Assembly (NCBI GenBank): GCA_024280945.1
Contig: JAMXLO010000057.1
Coordinates: forward strand, 1 to 44,104
Source of the DNA: Acetobacteraceae bacterium
GTDB taxonomy: Bacteria > Pseudomonadota > Alphaproteobacteria > Acetobacterales > Acetobacteraceae
Reading direction: 5' to 3'
Length of the DNA: 44,104 nucleotides
Shown here one piece after another: positions 43,269 through 44,104 of this stretch. The notes beneath the pieces are model-generated. The model was given only the letters and a program-made list of their open reading frames with translations, was not told where the DNA came from and ran no database searches. Numbering within the stretch: the stretch's first letter is position 1; each line of letters begins with the position of its first letter. Made by a program: the position numbers and the translations under genes.

Positions 43269-44104
43269 CTACGTGGCTGGCTGGCTACGGACCAAACCGC
43301 CTGGCAAGGCGCCGGTCGCGACCCCGTCGCGATAGGTGATCTGCCCGGCCTTGATCGTCGCCGCGTAGCCGCGCGCCTTCTGCATCAGGCGCCGCCCGCC
43401 GGCGGGCAGGTCGACCACCATCTGCGGCCGCTCCAGTGCGAGCTTGGAAAAATCGATGACATTGATATCCGCCTTCATGCCCGGCGCAAGCACGCCCCGA
43501 TCGTTCAGGCCAGCAAAACGCGCCGGCTCGCGGGTCTGGCGCCGCACCAGATCTGGGATGTCCATGCGGTCCGCACCGCGGTCGCGTCCCCAATAGCTGA
43601 ACAGGAAGGTCGGGAACGACGCATCCGAGATGAACGCAACGTGCGCGCCACCATCGCTCAATCCCGGGATGACATGCTGGCGCGCATACATCTCCTTGAC
43701 CGGCTCCAGATCGTAGTTCGCGTAGTTGACGATGCAGGCGAAGATGAAGCCCTTGCCGTCATCCTCGATCAGCATGTCATAGGCGACGTCTTGTGGGGTC
43801 CGACCCTCGCGCGCGGCGATCGCAGCCACCGAATCCTCTCGTGCCGGCGTGTAGTTCAGCGGATCAGTAAAGCGGAACATCCGCTCGAACCCGATACGGG
43901 TGAGCAGCGACCAGGTGTTGAATTCACTCGCGTCCTCAGTGGTGATCCTGCGCCGCACGTCCGGGTCGTGCATTGCGGCGACACGCTGCTCGAGCGGCAG
44001 ATGCGCAATCGAGCGGTAGGTGCGCGTGCCGGCGAATGGCTGCTGGCTACCGGACAGGCCGAGCAGCGCACCGATCGGGCGCGGCGGCGCCACACAGCGC
44101 ACCG
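43269..44104 (-). CDS. N-acyl-D-amino-acid deacylase-like amidohydrolase (family 3), 3' part only
   Basis: The reading frame enters from beyond the right edge and ends at 43269, giving the last 277 or so residues. Visible family-3 segments are YTPAREDSVAAIAAREGRTP, PGLSDGGAHVAFISDASFPT, LVRRQTREPARFAGLNDRGV and LAPGMKADINVIDFSKLALE, then VDLPAGGRRLMQKARGYAAT. GLSDGGAH holds the late metal-site Asp. Such enzymes remove N-acyl groups from D-amino acids or hydrolyse related amides. The metal-binding N-terminus lies outside the window. No internal start should be taken as real. Confidence 0.85.
   Translation of the reverse strand, partial: VRCVAPPRPIGALLGLSGSQQPFAGTRTYRSIAHLPLEQRVAAMHDPDVRRRITTEDASEFNTWSLLTRIGFERMFRFTDPLNYTPAREDSVAAIAAREGRTPQDVAYDMLIEDDGKGFIFACIVNYANYDLEPVKEMYARQHVIPGLSDGGAHVAFISDASFPTFLFSYWGRDRGADRMDIPDLVRRQTREPARFAGLNDRGVLAPGMKADINVIDFSKLALERPQMVVDLPAGGRRLMQKARGYAATIKAGQITYRDGVATGALPGGLVRSQPAT

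Overview
This 44 kb window looks like chromosomal or accessory DNA from a GC-rich alphaproteobacterium, probably Rhizobiales or Rhodospirillales. The main evidence is a complete general L-amino-acid permease operon of the AapJQMP type, together with F420/FMN luciferase-like oxidoreductases, Tat-exported enzymes, Asp-box proteins and the relics of a SAM-domain cyclase and a DmsABC-like oxidase. I cannot name the genus. No rRNA, tRNA, CRISPR array, prophage or intact insertion sequence was seen.

Layout. 0-6.5 kb: a glycine-rich exported deacetylase, a surface-antigen-like lipoprotein, a broken SAM-domain fragment, a two-gene operon (VOC protein, then Asp-box protein), an atypical crotonase and a frameshifted exported pcm. 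Three diverged copies of a short repeat lie between them. 6.5-15.5 kb: an interrupted small membrane protein, an LLM oxidoreductase followed by a branched-chain-type binding protein, then a graveyard on the minus strand (molybdopterin oxidoreductase alpha, beta and gamma remnants and a deleted MFS gene), an intact MFS transporter, and a Rieske-protein pseudogene. 15.6-20.3 kb: a small secreted protein and aapJQMP, transcribed leftwards. 20.7-26.2 kb: three solute-binding proteins with no permeases beside them. 26.4-28.0 kb: frameshifted ferritin-like and dienelactone-hydrolase genes, then 1.2 kb without a recognisable gene. 29.3-33.7 kb: a Tat-exported amidohydrolase divergent from an esterase, an LLM N-terminal relic, an SDR and a metallo-beta-lactamase-fold hydrolase. 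33.9-44.1 kb: a peptide-type binding protein, a metal-dependent amidohydrolase, a selenium-binding-protein/methanethiol-oxidase family gene translationally coupled to a membrane protein, another branched-chain-type binding protein, a collapsed LLM gene, an intact LLM oxidoreductase, and the 3' part of an N-acyl-D-amino-acid deacylase-like gene.

Two themes stand out. First, the region is catabolic. Binding proteins, esterases, amidohydrolases, an SDR, an MBL hydrolase, a crotonase and LLM oxidoreductases fit scavenging and breakdown of amides, esters, peptides or xenobiotic organics, though no substrate can be named. Six of the seven solute-binding proteins have no membrane or ATPase partner in the window. 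Second, about thirteen loci are broken, by single-base frameshifts, in-frame stops, or large deletions that leave only gene ends. The large deletions and multiple independent lesions point to real decay. Some of the single-base shifts could still be sequencing errors. I found no clearly new defence or mobile system. The best candidates for novelty are the SBP56-membrane protein pair, the dispersed short repeat family and the unassigned small proteins.
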